A DNA stretch of 64,000 bases from an uncultured Alistipes sp. (lineage in GTDB: Bacteria; Bacteroidota; Bacteroidia; Bacteroidales; Rikenellaceae): positions 1 to 64,000 of the forward strand of contig CAAGBI010000062.1 in the NCBI GenBank assembly GCA_900768015.1. Reading direction: 5' to 3'. The notes beneath the pieces were generated by a model. The model made no database searches, was not told where the DNA came from, and was given only the letters and a program-made list of their open reading frames with translations. The translations under genes and the position numbers were made by a program. Position 1 is the first letter of the stretch. Every line of letters begins with the position of its first letter. Positions 52,652 through 60,480 of this stretch are shown piece after piece.

Positions 52652-54109
52652 ATGACAATTAGAGAGTTGGAACCCAAACTTATTTGGGAGCAGTTTGATG
52701 ACATCACTCGCGTTCCCCGCCCATCGAAGAAGGAGGAGAAGATTATCGCATGGCTCGAGGAGTTTGCCACAAAGCATGGCTTCGAGCACGAGACAGATGC
52801 TACGGGCAATGTCGTAATCCGCAAGGCGGCTACTGCAGGCTTCGAGAACCGCCCCGCCGTTATCCTCCAGTCACACATGGATATGGTATGTGAGAAGCGC
52901 TCCGATGTGGAGTTCGACTTCGAGAACGACCCCATCCGTACCTTCATCAAGGATGGCTGGGTATATGCTGAGGGCACAACGCTTGGTGCTGACTGCGGCA
53001 TCGGTATGGCTGCAGCCTTGGCAGTATTGCTCGACGAGACTTTGGAGCACCCCGCAATCGAGGCGTTGTTCACCGTAGACGAGGAGACAGGCCTCACAGG
53101 TGCCTTTGGCCTTGGCGAGGGCATGCTCACTGGTAAGTACCTCATCAACCTCGACTCGGAGGATGAGGGTGAGCTCTTCATCGGCTGCGCAGGTGGTATC
53201 GACACCGTTGCTACTATGCAGTATGAGACCGAGGAGGCTCCCGAGGGCTACACCTTCGTACGCCTCGAGGTAGGTGACTTGTTGGGTGGCCACTCTGGCG
53301 ACGACATCGACAAGGGCCGCGCTAACTCTAACAAGCTCCTTGCACGCTTCCTCTACAACGCTATCGACACCTTTCAGGTTGTCCTTGCCGACTTCAACGG
53401 CGGTAACTTGCGCAACGCTATTCCTCGCGAGGCATACGCCATCGTAGGTGTCCCCACAGAGTCGAAGGAGGATTTCGAGGAGCGTTACTTGGAGTTCGGT
53501 CAGGCATTGATGGAGGAGTTCAAGCACACAGAGCCCGACATGCGCTTTGCAGTTGAGGATGTGGAGAAGGCCCCAGCGGTTGTAATGTCTAACGACGACC
53601 TCTGCTACTTGCTTCTCGCACTCATCGGTCTGCCCAATGGCGTGTTGGCTATGTCGTTCGCTATGCCCGGCCTCGTAGAGACATCATCGAACCTCGCATC
53701 TGTGAAGTTCAACCACGAGGAGTTCAAAATTACCGTTACAACATCACAGCGTTCGTCTGTTGAGAGTGCTAAGCTCTACGCTGCGCAGACCATCGAGTCG
53801 GTATTCTACCTCTCAGGCTTCGATGTAGAGCACTCTGACGGCTACCCTGGTTGGGCTCCCAACCCCGACTCACAGTTGCTCAAGACCTCTGTAGAGTGCT
53901 ACCGCCGCCTCTTCGCCGCAGAGCCTAAGGTACGCGCTATCCATGCAGGTTTGGAGTGTGGTCTCTTCCTCGAGAAGTACCCCCACTTGGAGATGGTATC
54001 GTTCGGTCCTACCTTGCGTGGCGTACACTCGCCCACCGAGCGCCTCGAGATTGCTACCGTAGATAAGTTCTGGAAGTTGCTCGTAGAGTTGCTCAAGGTT
54101 ATCGAGTAG
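52652..54109 (+). CDS. pepD: Aminoacyl-histidine dipeptidase (PepD, M20 family)
   Basis: A 485-residue cytoplasmic zinc dipeptidase (carnosinase-type) that splits Xaa-His and other dipeptides. The metal-binding HxD is in QSHMDMVCEK, the catalytic acid and metal ligand are in VDEETGLTGAFG, and a further D is in INLDSEDEGELFIGC. The lid domain is in the middle (HSGDDIDKGRANSNKLLARFL) and the last metal histidine is likely in the C-terminal IHAGLECGLF. Length and order match PepD. Codon use is strongly biased. Confidence 0.94.
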   Translation: MTIRELEPKLIWEQFDDITRVPRPSKKEEKIIAWLEEFATKHGFEHETDATGNVVIRKAATAGFENRPAVILQSHMDMVCEKRSDVEFDFENDPIRTFIKDGWVYAEGTTLGADCGIGMAAALAVLLDETLEHPAIEALFTVDEETGLTGAFGLGEGMLTGKYLINLDSEDEGELFIGCAGGIDTVATMQYETEEAPEGYTFVRLEVGDLLGGHSGDDIDKGRANSNKLLARFLYNAIDTFQVVLADFNGGNLRNAIPREAYAIVGVPTESKEDFEERYLEFGQALMEEFKHTEPDMRFAVEDVEKAPAVVMSNDDLCYLLLALIGLPNGVLAMSFAMPGLVETSSNLASVKFNHEEFKITVTTSQRSSVESAKLYAAQTIESVFYLSGFDVEHSDGYPGWAPNPDSQLLKTSVECYRRLFAAEPKVRAIHAGLECGLFLEKYPHLEMVSFGPTLRGVHSPTERLEIATVDKFWKLLVELLKVIE

Positions 54110-54122
54110 CATATATACCATT

Positions 54123-54938
54123 GTGGCGACACTCTATGATGTGTTAAACACGCTTCGTGCGGGCGTTGCCACCTTTAGAACGATAGCACCACAGCATATT
54201 ACCTCTGAAAACATCTTTGTAGGTAATAATGCTGTGGTGTGTCGTTGTGAGGTGGCAGGGGTTCTCTGTGCCCTGAAGTGCTATCCGCGACATCGCAACA
54301 ATGCCTTGGCGATATATGGCGATGCGCTCCACGAGCGTGAGATGACCGTATATAGTCTCCGCGGTAGGGTTGAGTATGTCGATGTTGTGGCTACGCCGTG
54401 GATTGAGGGTGCCACCCTTGACAGACTCTTTGGCGATGCTAAGACGGACTACCGCGACCTTATGACGCGCTTCGAGCACTTTGCACTCGATATGTTGCGT
54501 GGGGAGTGGGCACATGGCGACATAAAGCCTGAGAATATAGTGCTCACACCCGAGGGTGACTTACGCCTTATAGATTACGACTCGGCATGGCTGCCAGGCT
54601 TCACGCAGAGCGATATGGAGGAGGCTGGAACACCCTCCTTTAGTCACCCCTTGCGCGAGGCGCGCCGCTTCGATAAGAGCATCGACGACTTCTCCATCGC
54701 CCTTATGGTCACAATGCTTGCGGCACTCTCCTACGACAAAGGCACCTTTGCGCCACATATAGATGCTGATTGCGCGCTGTTTAGCCCGCATGCTGTGGTG
54801 TCGGGTGTCGATAGGTTGCTAAACGCAGCCCTCGCACTCTTCGAGCGCAAAGGCGACAAAAAACATCGTGATATAGCCGCAACGCTCTACAACTGTAGCG
54901 GTCCAATTCCCACCCTTCAGAGGCTGCTGGTGGGTTAG
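54123..54938 (+). CDS. Stand-alone eukaryotic-like protein kinase domain
   Basis: A 271-residue protein starting at GTG 54123. It has kinase subdomains: the ATP lysine in CALKCYP (K52), a glutamate candidate in HEREMTVY (E71/E73), the catalytic loop HGDIKPENIV (D133, K135, N138) and the metal motif LIDYDSA (D151, DYD in place of DFG). The glycine loop is not recognisable (FVGNNAVVCRCEVAG). There is no transmembrane helix, PASTA or other sensor domain. It may phosphorylate proteins or small molecules; substrate unknown. It starts 13 bp after pepD and may share its message. Confidence 0.82.
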   Translation: MATLYDVLNTLRAGVATFRTIAPQHITSENIFVGNNAVVCRCEVAGVLCALKCYPRHRNNALAIYGDALHEREMTVYSLRGRVEYVDVVATPWIEGATLDRLFGDAKTDYRDLMTRFEHFALDMLRGEWAHGDIKPENIVLTPEGDLRLIDYDSAWLPGFTQSDMEEAGTPSFSHPLREARRFDKSIDDFSIALMVTMLAALSYDKGTFAPHIDADCALFSPHAVVSGVDRLLNAALALFERKGDKKHRDIAATLYNCSGPIPTLQRLLVG

Positions 54939-55053
54939 TCGTGTGGTGCGTATCATCTGATATATAAGCTATTATAGTGGTAAAATAGACTGTTTTGGTG
55001 GGCTACATACTAAAATAGTTGCTATTAATAGTGGCTATATGACAAATTATCAC

Positions 55054-55062
55054 TATCTTTGC
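55054..55062 (+). promoter_or_regulatory. -7 box of the alpha/beta hydrolase gene
   Basis: TATCTTTGC, exact consensus, 25 bp upstream of the ATG at 55088. Confidence 0.6.
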
Positions 55063-55087
55063 CGCCAAATTTTGGGAGAAAACAGAT

Positions 55088-55864
55088 ATGCTTAATTACA
55101 AGACATACGAAAATATTCCAGGTGCTAAGTGGGTTGTTATGATTCACGGAGCGGGTGGTAATATGGAGGTGTGGTACAAGCAGATTACGGAGTATTCGCG
55201 CCACTTCAACCTTCTCCTTGTAGACCTTGCGTGTCATGGCGACTCAAATAAGAGGGAGGTATTCTCCTCTTCGTTCGACTTCGACATGGCGGCGCGCCAG
55301 GTGTTGGAGGTCGTTGACCACCTTGGCATCGACAAAGCACACTTTGTGGGCCTCTCCCTCGGTAGCATCATCGCACATGCCGTTGTTAAGATGGCTCCCG
55401 AGCGTGCTTATAGCATGGTCTTGGTGGGCGCTGTAACATGCCTCAGCGTGATGATGCGTATGTTGTTCGGTTTGGTTCGTGCCTTTAGACGCATCCTGCC
55501 ATTCTCACTTATCAAGCGCTTGTTGGCCGAGGCTATCATCCCACAGCAGAAGTATTCTGCATCTAAGAGCCTCTTCTTGCGTTGCGCACAGAAGGTGACA
55601 TTCGACGGCTTTATGCAGTGGATGGGTCTGCTCTCTATTGCTGACGGATATATCCGCCACCTTGTTCACCAGGAGCTCCTCGTGCCCACGCTATATGTTA
55701 TGGGTGAGGATGACCGCCTCTTCTTGAGACATGTGCGTTCGCTTGTTGAGAATAGTGGCGACAATGTCTCGCTCAGCATCATCCAAAATGCGGGCCATGT
55801 CTGCAATGTTGATAACAAGGATGAGTTCAACCGCGTGTCGTTGGGCTTCCTTACGCAGTGCTAA
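55088..55864 (+). CDS. Alpha/beta hydrolase
   Basis: A 258-residue alpha/beta-hydrolase fold enzyme. The oxyanion-hole motif is HGAGG (residues 20-24), the nucleophile elbow is GLSLG with S90 (VGLSLGSIIAH), the acid is in MGEDDRLF and the histidine in QNAGHVCN. Esterase, lipase or C-C hydrolase activity cannot be told apart. There is no signal peptide, so it is cytoplasmic. It has its own promoter and a weak terminator. Confidence 0.9.
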   Translation: MLNYKTYENIPGAKWVVMIHGAGGNMEVWYKQITEYSRHFNLLLVDLACHGDSNKREVFSSSFDFDMAARQVLEVVDHLGIDKAHFVGLSLGSIIAHAVVKMAPERAYSMVLVGAVTCLSVMMRMLFGLVRAFRRILPFSLIKRLLAEAIIPQQKYSASKSLFLRCAQKVTFDGFMQWMGLLSIADGYIRHLVHQELLVPTLYVMGEDDRLFLRHVRSLVENSGDNVSLSIIQNAGHVCNVDNKDEFNRVSLGFLTQC

Positions 55865-55891
55865 AAGCAACTAATACAATCGAAATAGTTA

Positions 55892-55925
55892 GGGGATCTC
55901 CTTTGGTGGACATCCCCATCTTTTT
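55892..55925 (+). terminator. Weak terminator after the hydrolase gene
   Basis: GGGGAT (55892-55897) and ATCCCC (55912-55917) make a 6-bp stem followed by ATCTTTTT. It lies between the convergent hydrolase and recO genes. Confidence 0.6.
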
Positions 55926-55933
55926 ACCCTGGG

Positions 55934-56662
55934 CTAAAATACCTCTCTTAGGATGCGTATCGACTCCACGGCCTTGATCGACTCGAGGTGGTAGGCGTAG
56001 TACTTGAGCATGGCATCGAGAAACTCCACGCGCTCGGTGCGGTTGAGACCTATCTCTGCGAGGTAGCGCACATCGCACTCGAGCATGTCGTGCAGTATGC
56101 GGGCATTCTCGGGCGTGAGTGCCATGCTGGGGATTAGTGCGTGGGGTGTGAAGTGTCCGTCGCGCATGTCGAGCCATGCGCCATCGCGATACTCGTTATC
56201 GGGCGAGAAGCCTAAGGGGCGACTCAGGTTGGCAAGAAACCATAGGTGGAAGTTGGCTATGCCCTCATCTATGGCGTCGAGTGCCGCCACGCAGCCCCAC
56301 ACAAAGTCGAAGAGCTCGTGTGCGGGCTCATTATCCCTGATGAGGCGGTATAACACCTCGGCCATGAATAGCGACATTGTCGACTTGCGGATGTCAAAGG
56401 GAGTGGATTGCAACACTATGCCTGGCACGAGGTCCTTCATGCGGTGCATCGACATCTTTGATGACTGCAACCCCTCGAACTCCACGGCAAACATAGGCTG
56501 CAGGAGTGCCATTTTCGACCCCTTTGCCGAGGGCTTAACACCCTGTACCATATAGCTTTGGCGGCCATGCGTATCGGTGAGCATATGCACGATAAGTCCC
56601 TTCTCGCCATACTTGAGTGTGCCGAGAACGATGCCACGCGCCTTATACGACTTTAGTGCCAT
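55934..56662 (-). CDS. recO: DNA repair protein RecO
   Basis: RecO binds SSB and anneals DNA, and works with RecR (28411-29004). The 242-residue protein has the N-terminal OB fold (MALKSYKARGIVLGTLKYGE, then YGEKGLIVHMLTDTHGRQSY, and YMVQGVKPSAKGSK), followed by a helical domain with LYRLIRDNEPAHELFDFV. The zinc cysteines of some RecO proteins are missing, as in many Bacteroidetes. The frame extends in from the ispG side by a 9-bp gap. The identification is good. Confidence 0.9.
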   Translation of the reverse strand: MALKSYKARGIVLGTLKYGEKGLIVHMLTDTHGRQSYMVQGVKPSAKGSKMALLQPMFAVEFEGLQSSKMSMHRMKDLVPGIVLQSTPFDIRKSTMSLFMAEVLYRLIRDNEPAHELFDFVWGCVAALDAIDEGIANFHLWFLANLSRPLGFSPDNEYRDGAWLDMRDGHFTPHALIPSMALTPENARILHDMLECDVRYLAEIGLNRTERVEFLDAMLKYYAYHLESIKAVESIRILREVF

Positions 56663-56671
56663 AGTGTTCCG

Positions 56672-58156
56672 CTACTGGGGGTCGTGCCACTTACCGTCAC
56701 GCTTGATAATCTCGATAAGGTGGTCGAGGGCCTCTCTCTGGTGGATGTTGCGCTCCACAACCTCGCGGCCACGGTAGAGGGTGATATGCTCGGGCGATGA
56801 GCCTACATAGCCGTAGTCGGCATCTGCCATCTCGCCTGGGCCGTTCACTATGCAGCCCATAACACCTATTTTGAGGTCCTTGAGGTGCGAGGTGCGCGCC
56901 TTGATTGCTGCGAGCGTCGACTGTATGTCGTAGAGCGTGCGGCCACAACTTGGGCATGCGATATACTCCGTGCGCGAGAAGCGTAGGCGCGAGGCCTGTA
57001 ACAGTATGAGTTCTATGTCGTTAACGGCCTCCTCGCTGAGTGCTGGGGCGTCAATCCACACGCCATCTGCCAGACCATCAATAAGCAACTGACCCATATC
57101 TGCCGCAGCGTATATCGCCACAATAGTGGGGTCGCTCTCCTCATATCGGCGACGGAGTACCACGGGGCGGTTGTCTGTGCGGTTGAGTATTGCTGCGCGC
57201 CACTCGTGTGTGGGGTTGGCGCTTGTGGCATCCACGATGTCGTAGTCGGCGGTTATCTCGCTGTGTACTATAGGTTTAGCATTTGTGCGTGGCTTGAATG
57301 CTGTGGGTGAGTAACCCTCCAATGATGCCACCTCGAACTCGCCACTGCGCTTTGCAAAGTGGTCGACTATGATTCTACCCACTGGAACCTCGTTCTCGGG
57401 GTCCTCGGTGAGCGATACGCGCAATGTGTCGCCAATGCCGTCGGCAAGCAACGCTCCTATGCCCACGGCGCTCTTTATGCGACCCTCGATGCCGTCACCC
57501 GCCTCGGTGACACCGAGGTGTAGGGGGTAGGTCATGCCCTCGCGCGCCATAGCCTCGACAAGCAGACGGTAGGCGTGTACCATCACGCGCGTGTTGCTCG
57601 ACTTCATCGACACTGCGACATTGTCGAACTTCGCCGCACGGCACATCCTCAAAAACTCCATCGCCGAGGCAACCATGCCCTCGGGGGTGTCGCCATACTC
57701 ATCGAAAATGCGCTTGGCTAACGAGCCGTGGTTAACGCCTATGCGTAGCGCCACGCCGCGGCGACGACATATATCTATGAGGCGCTCCAGCTCGCCATTC
57801 GAGGTGCGGAAGTTACCAGGGTTTATGCGCACCTTGTCCACCACCTCGGCAGCCATCATCGCTATCTCGGGCGTGAAGTGTATGTCGGCAACTATGGCCG
57901 CAGTGCACCCCTCTTTGCGCAGCTGCTCCATGATTGGGCCGAGTGCCTCGCCCTCCTTTTTGCCCTGCGCAGTTAGGCGCACAATCTCTGCTCCCGCCTC
58001 GGCGATGCGCTTTGTCTGCGCCACCGAGAGTGCCACATCTGCCGTTGGTGTGTTGGTCATTGACTGCACCGCGATGGGGTGTGTCGAGCCGATTTTGACA
58101 CCGCCAAATGTCACCTCGTGAGCCTCGCGACGACTATATTTTAGTGTTGTTGCCAT
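56672..58156 (-). CDS. ispG: 4-hydroxy-3-methylbut-2-enyl diphosphate synthase (long form)
   Basis: IspG reduces MEcPP to HMBPP in the MEP isoprenoid pathway using a [4Fe-4S] cluster. The 494-residue protein starts MATTLKYSRREAHEVTFGG at 58156; eight extra upstream codons overlap the promoter. The TIM-barrel start has VGGVKIGSTHPIAVQSMTNT-like sequence, and the cluster residues are in ACPSCGRTLYDIQ and GCIVNGPGE. It is about 120 residues longer than the E. coli protein, with an inserted domain between barrel and cluster domain, as in chlamydiae, plants and Bacteroidetes. -7 box 22 bp upstream. Confidence 0.94.
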   Translation of the reverse strand: MATTLKYSRREAHEVTFGGVKIGSTHPIAVQSMTNTPTADVALSVAQTKRIAEAGAEIVRLTAQGKKEGEALGPIMEQLRKEGCTAAIVADIHFTPEIAMMAAEVVDKVRINPGNFRTSNGELERLIDICRRRGVALRIGVNHGSLAKRIFDEYGDTPEGMVASAMEFLRMCRAAKFDNVAVSMKSSNTRVMVHAYRLLVEAMAREGMTYPLHLGVTEAGDGIEGRIKSAVGIGALLADGIGDTLRVSLTEDPENEVPVGRIIVDHFAKRSGEFEVASLEGYSPTAFKPRTNAKPIVHSEITADYDIVDATSANPTHEWRAAILNRTDNRPVVLRRRYEESDPTIVAIYAAADMGQLLIDGLADGVWIDAPALSEEAVNDIELILLQASRLRFSRTEYIACPSCGRTLYDIQSTLAAIKARTSHLKDLKIGVMGCIVNGPGEMADADYGYVGSSPEHITLYRGREVVERNIHQREALDHLIEIIKRDGKWHDPQ

Positions 58157-58176
58157 AGATGTTTCTGTGTTTTGTA

Positions 58177-58185
58177 GCAAAGGTA
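58177..58185 (-). promoter_or_regulatory. -7 box of ispG
   Basis: TACCTTTGC on the minus strand, about 20 bp upstream of the ATG at 58156. Confidence 0.6.
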
Positions 58186-58396
58186 ACTCTTTTTTCGCGA
58201 ATAGAGGAGCATCAACCCTAAATAAATTAATGACTTCAAAACAGTGTTGATTATCAAGATGTTATGCGGATTGCTTCGTCGTATTCGTAACTACCTGATT
58301 ATCAGCACTATGAAAAACTTGCAAAAAAGCGTTTTGTAACTTGTTGTAAATCAGTGTGTTTTAAGTGGCGTCGCGGAAATAAAAACGCCTAAAAAA

Positions 58397-58429
58397 TTTG
58401 GTGGAGGCTACTTTGTTTCGTAAATTTGC
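58397..58429 (+). promoter_or_regulatory. Promoter of the radical SAM/lipoprotein cluster
   Basis: TTTG (58397-58400) and TAAATTTGC (58421-58429) are 20 bases apart, the most complete -33/-7 pair in the window. The leader to the first lipoprotein ATG at 58500 is about 65 bases. The rest of the 343-bp gap from ispG (58157-58396) is AT-rich and shows no gene. Confidence 0.75.
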
Positions 58430-58499
58430 AGTAGAGAAAATGCCAATTTTGAGAGTTAGTATAACAGATAAATTTATAATATATAAATATAGTATAGCG

Positions 58500-58916
58500 A
58501 TGAAACGATTGATACTTTTGGCGATGGTGCTGTGTGGCTTGGCGTTGTCGTCGTGCGAGAAGGAGCCGAAGCATAGGTCATACTATGTGCTCTACTTCTC
58601 GGCACATGTGGTAGATGAGGCGGGTAACCCCATTCAGGGCATCTACTCATACCCCGAGACGAGTGCCTTCTATGGCCGCTCGGGATATAGCGACTATCAG
58701 GGTGTGATTTCGGGCTTTGTACATATCCACCCCAGTGAGTTGCATAATATCGTATTCGAGGATGTCGACGGCGAGTATAACGGTGGCGAGTACGAGACCA
58801 TCACGGTTAACATCCGTGAGCAGCTCGCAGGCCTCAATAACAAGCCCGACGAGAACGGCTATGTCGGCAGCGATGTGGTAGACCTGGGCGATGTGGTGAT
58901 GAAACTTAAGGAGTAA
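58500..58916 (+). CDS. Radical SAM-associated lipoprotein 1
   Basis: A 138-residue lipoprotein: signal MKRLILLAMVLCGLALSSC with the lipidated cysteine at C19. The body is a carboxypeptidase-regulatory-like beta domain with AHVVDEAGNPIQGIYSYPE, then GYSDYQGVISG and the signature FEDVDGEYNGGEYETITVNI. The start at 58500 is taken because the signal peptide begins there. Proteins of this type are known in Bacteroidales next to radical SAM genes (radical SAM-associated putative lipoprotein). It shares its two motifs with the next two genes, so all three are tandem duplicates. Function unknown. Confidence 0.82.
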   Translation: MKRLILLAMVLCGLALSSCEKEPKHRSYYVLYFSAHVVDEAGNPIQGIYSYPETSAFYGRSGYSDYQGVISGFVHIHPSELHNIVFEDVDGEYNGGEYETITVNIREQLAGLNNKPDENGYVGSDVVDLGDVVMKLKE

Positions 58917-58935
58917 CCTATAAATCTTATATACT

Positions 58936-59403
58936 ATGAAACGATTGATTTATATACTATTAGGCCTGCTTGGCTTTACAAGTTGCGAGCATTTTGGTGC
59001 TGTGGAGTATGGCTGTCCCAATGTTAGCTTCTCGCTCAAGGCGCGCGTTGTGGATGAGGCGGGTGTGCCCATTCAGGGTATCGAGGTGCGCACCGAGGAT
59101 GGCGGATACTTCGAGTACAACACGGGCTTCTCGGACTATCAGGGTTATATTGATGCTAGTGGTACATTCTGGCCAGGAACGGAGCATGGCAAGGTGCAGT
59201 TCATCGACATAGATGGCGAGGCCAATGGCGGTGAGTTTGAGACGCTCACCGTGGATATCGAAAACGCTACACAGACCGAGGAGGGTAGTGGTGGCTGGTA
59301 TGAGGGCGCCTACGCTGCCGACTTGGGCACTGTGACCATGAAGCTCAAGGAGAAGAGCGAGGAGACCCCTGACGAAACCCCTGAGGAGACCCCCGCAGAG
59401 TAG
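58936..59403 (+). CDS. Radical SAM-associated lipoprotein 2
   Basis: A 155-residue lipoprotein (signal MKRLIYILLGLLGFTSC, cysteine C17). The N-terminal mature part has VEYGCPNVSFSLKARVVDE, AGVPIQGIEV, then GFSDYQGYID and FIDIDGEANGGEFETLTV. After about residue 110 a charged tail with repeated EETPDETPEETP ends the protein. It is 19 bp after lipoprotein 1 and 22 bp before lipoprotein 3. The EYGCP motif near the lipid anchor is typical of these lipoproteins. No enzyme motif is seen. Confidence 0.85.
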   Translation: MKRLIYILLGLLGFTSCEHFGAVEYGCPNVSFSLKARVVDEAGVPIQGIEVRTEDGGYFEYNTGFSDYQGYIDASGTFWPGTEHGKVQFIDIDGEANGGEFETLTVDIENATQTEEGSGGWYEGAYAADLGTVTMKLKEKSEETPDETPEETPAE

Positions 59404-59425
59404 TTAACAATAAATTTGTAATATT

Positions 59426-59773
59426 ATGACTGGTAAGTTATTAGTGCGACTATTTGCGCTATTTGGCATGACGCTCACATGCGTGGCGTGCTATGGCGTG
59501 ATGTACACTGAGTTTAATCCCGAGTTCGGTGCTTCGGGTCGCGTTGTCGACGATGCTGGTGTGCCGATTGAGGGCATCGAGGCGCGATGTGGCGGTAATG
59601 TGACATCGACAGATGCCGAGGGTCGCTTCTATGTGATGAGCGACAGCCCCTATATCGTGCTTACGGATGTTGACGGCGAGGCTAATGGTGGCGAGTTTGA
59701 GGAGAGAACCATAACCTACAATAGCTCAGGCAAGAACATAGAGCTCGGCGATATAGAGCTCACGCGCAAGTAA
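59426..59773 (+). CDS. Radical SAM-associated lipoprotein 3
   Basis: A 115-residue protein, the shortest of the three paralogues. The signal stretch is LVRLFALFGMTLTCVACYG; either C19 or C22 could be lipidated, with C22 (VAC) the better fit. The body has ASGRVVDDAGVPIEGIEARC, an STDAEGRFYV turn and LTDVDGEANGGEFEERTI. The SDYQG segment of the first two copies is replaced by STDAEGRF. A repeat element (59793-59942) follows and separates it from the next gene. Confidence 0.8.
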   Translation: MTGKLLVRLFALFGMTLTCVACYGVMYTEFNPEFGASGRVVDDAGVPIEGIEARCGGNVTSTDAEGRFYVMSDSPYIVLTDVDGEANGGEFEERTITYNSSGKNIELGDIELTRK

Positions 59774-59792
59774 TTGATATAGGCAGAGGGCT

Positions 59793-59942
59793 TGTCATTC
59801 TGAACGAAGTGAAGAATCTCCTCGCTTATGATGCGCTATGTGCGTAATCTTTAGTCGGCTTTGAGGAGATCCTTCGCGTTGCTCAGGATGACATACAACA
59901 TGAATGAGATTGCCACGGCTTGTTCCAAGCCTCGCAATGACG
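59793..59942. repeat. Dispersed palindromic repeat, copy 3 (double element)
   Basis: A palindrome from TGTCATTCTGAACG to CTCAGGATGACA (59893) is followed by AGATTGCCACGG...CCTCGCAATGAC. These are the two modules of 35241-35389 in reverse order and orientation. It fills the gap inside the radical SAM cluster. Confidence 0.75.
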
Positions 59943-59961
59943 GATTAAAAAAATTAGAACT

Positions 59962-60477
59962 ATGAAACGAACAATTCTTATAGTGGCACTGAGCGTGGCA
60001 TTCGTTGCGGTGTCGTTGTGGCTCATATTGAGCGGTGGCCGTAGCAAGCGCGCCACAAACCTGAAGTATCGCTTGGGCGGTATGCTGATTGGCCTTACGG
60101 CATTGGCATCGACAGCCTGTCAGGGAGGTGAAGAAGATTTTCCTATGACATGCTACGACCCTGTGCCCCCTGTTGAGAACGACCATTTTTGGGATACTGC
60201 TGTGGCAAACAGCGAGTTGCGTAATGGCGATGTTGTGGTGCTGAACTACGAGTGTATGTTTGGCGAGGAGATTACCATATCGTTGGTGAGCGACGACAAC
60301 GAGGAGGAGCGAGTGCTCTGCAGCGAGACCTACGCCGTGCAGGTTGGCGGAAATCAGCTATCGTTCACCATCGATGCGGGCGACTACCGCGGTAGGGCGA
60401 AGTTGCGCGTGGAGTATGAGAAGTATGATGAGGGCTATGCCCATCCATTCGACATCTATGTCGCTATAGTTGACTAA
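59962..60477 (+). CDS. Two-segment membrane/lipoprotein of the radical SAM cluster; function unknown
   Basis: A 171-residue protein that I cannot assign to a named family. It has a hydrophobic segment at residues 4-23, a basic loop (SGGRSKRATNLKYRLGG), a second hydrophobic segment at 40-52 ending in STAC (C53, possible lipidation), and then MTCYDPVPPVENDHFWD. The body after residue 80 looks beta-rich (NGDVVVLNYECMFGEEITIS, GGNQLSFTIDAGDY). A lipobox after a first hydrophobic segment is unusual. It ends 3 bp before the first radical SAM gene, so the two are coupled. Confidence 0.7.
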   Translation: MKRTILIVALSVAFVAVSLWLILSGGRSKRATNLKYRLGGMLIGLTALASTACQGGEEDFPMTCYDPVPPVENDHFWDTAVANSELRNGDVVVLNYECMFGEEITISLVSDDNEEERVLCSETYAVQVGGNQLSFTIDAGDYRGRAKLRVEYEKYDEGYAHPFDIYVAIVD

Positions 60478-60480
60478 GTT

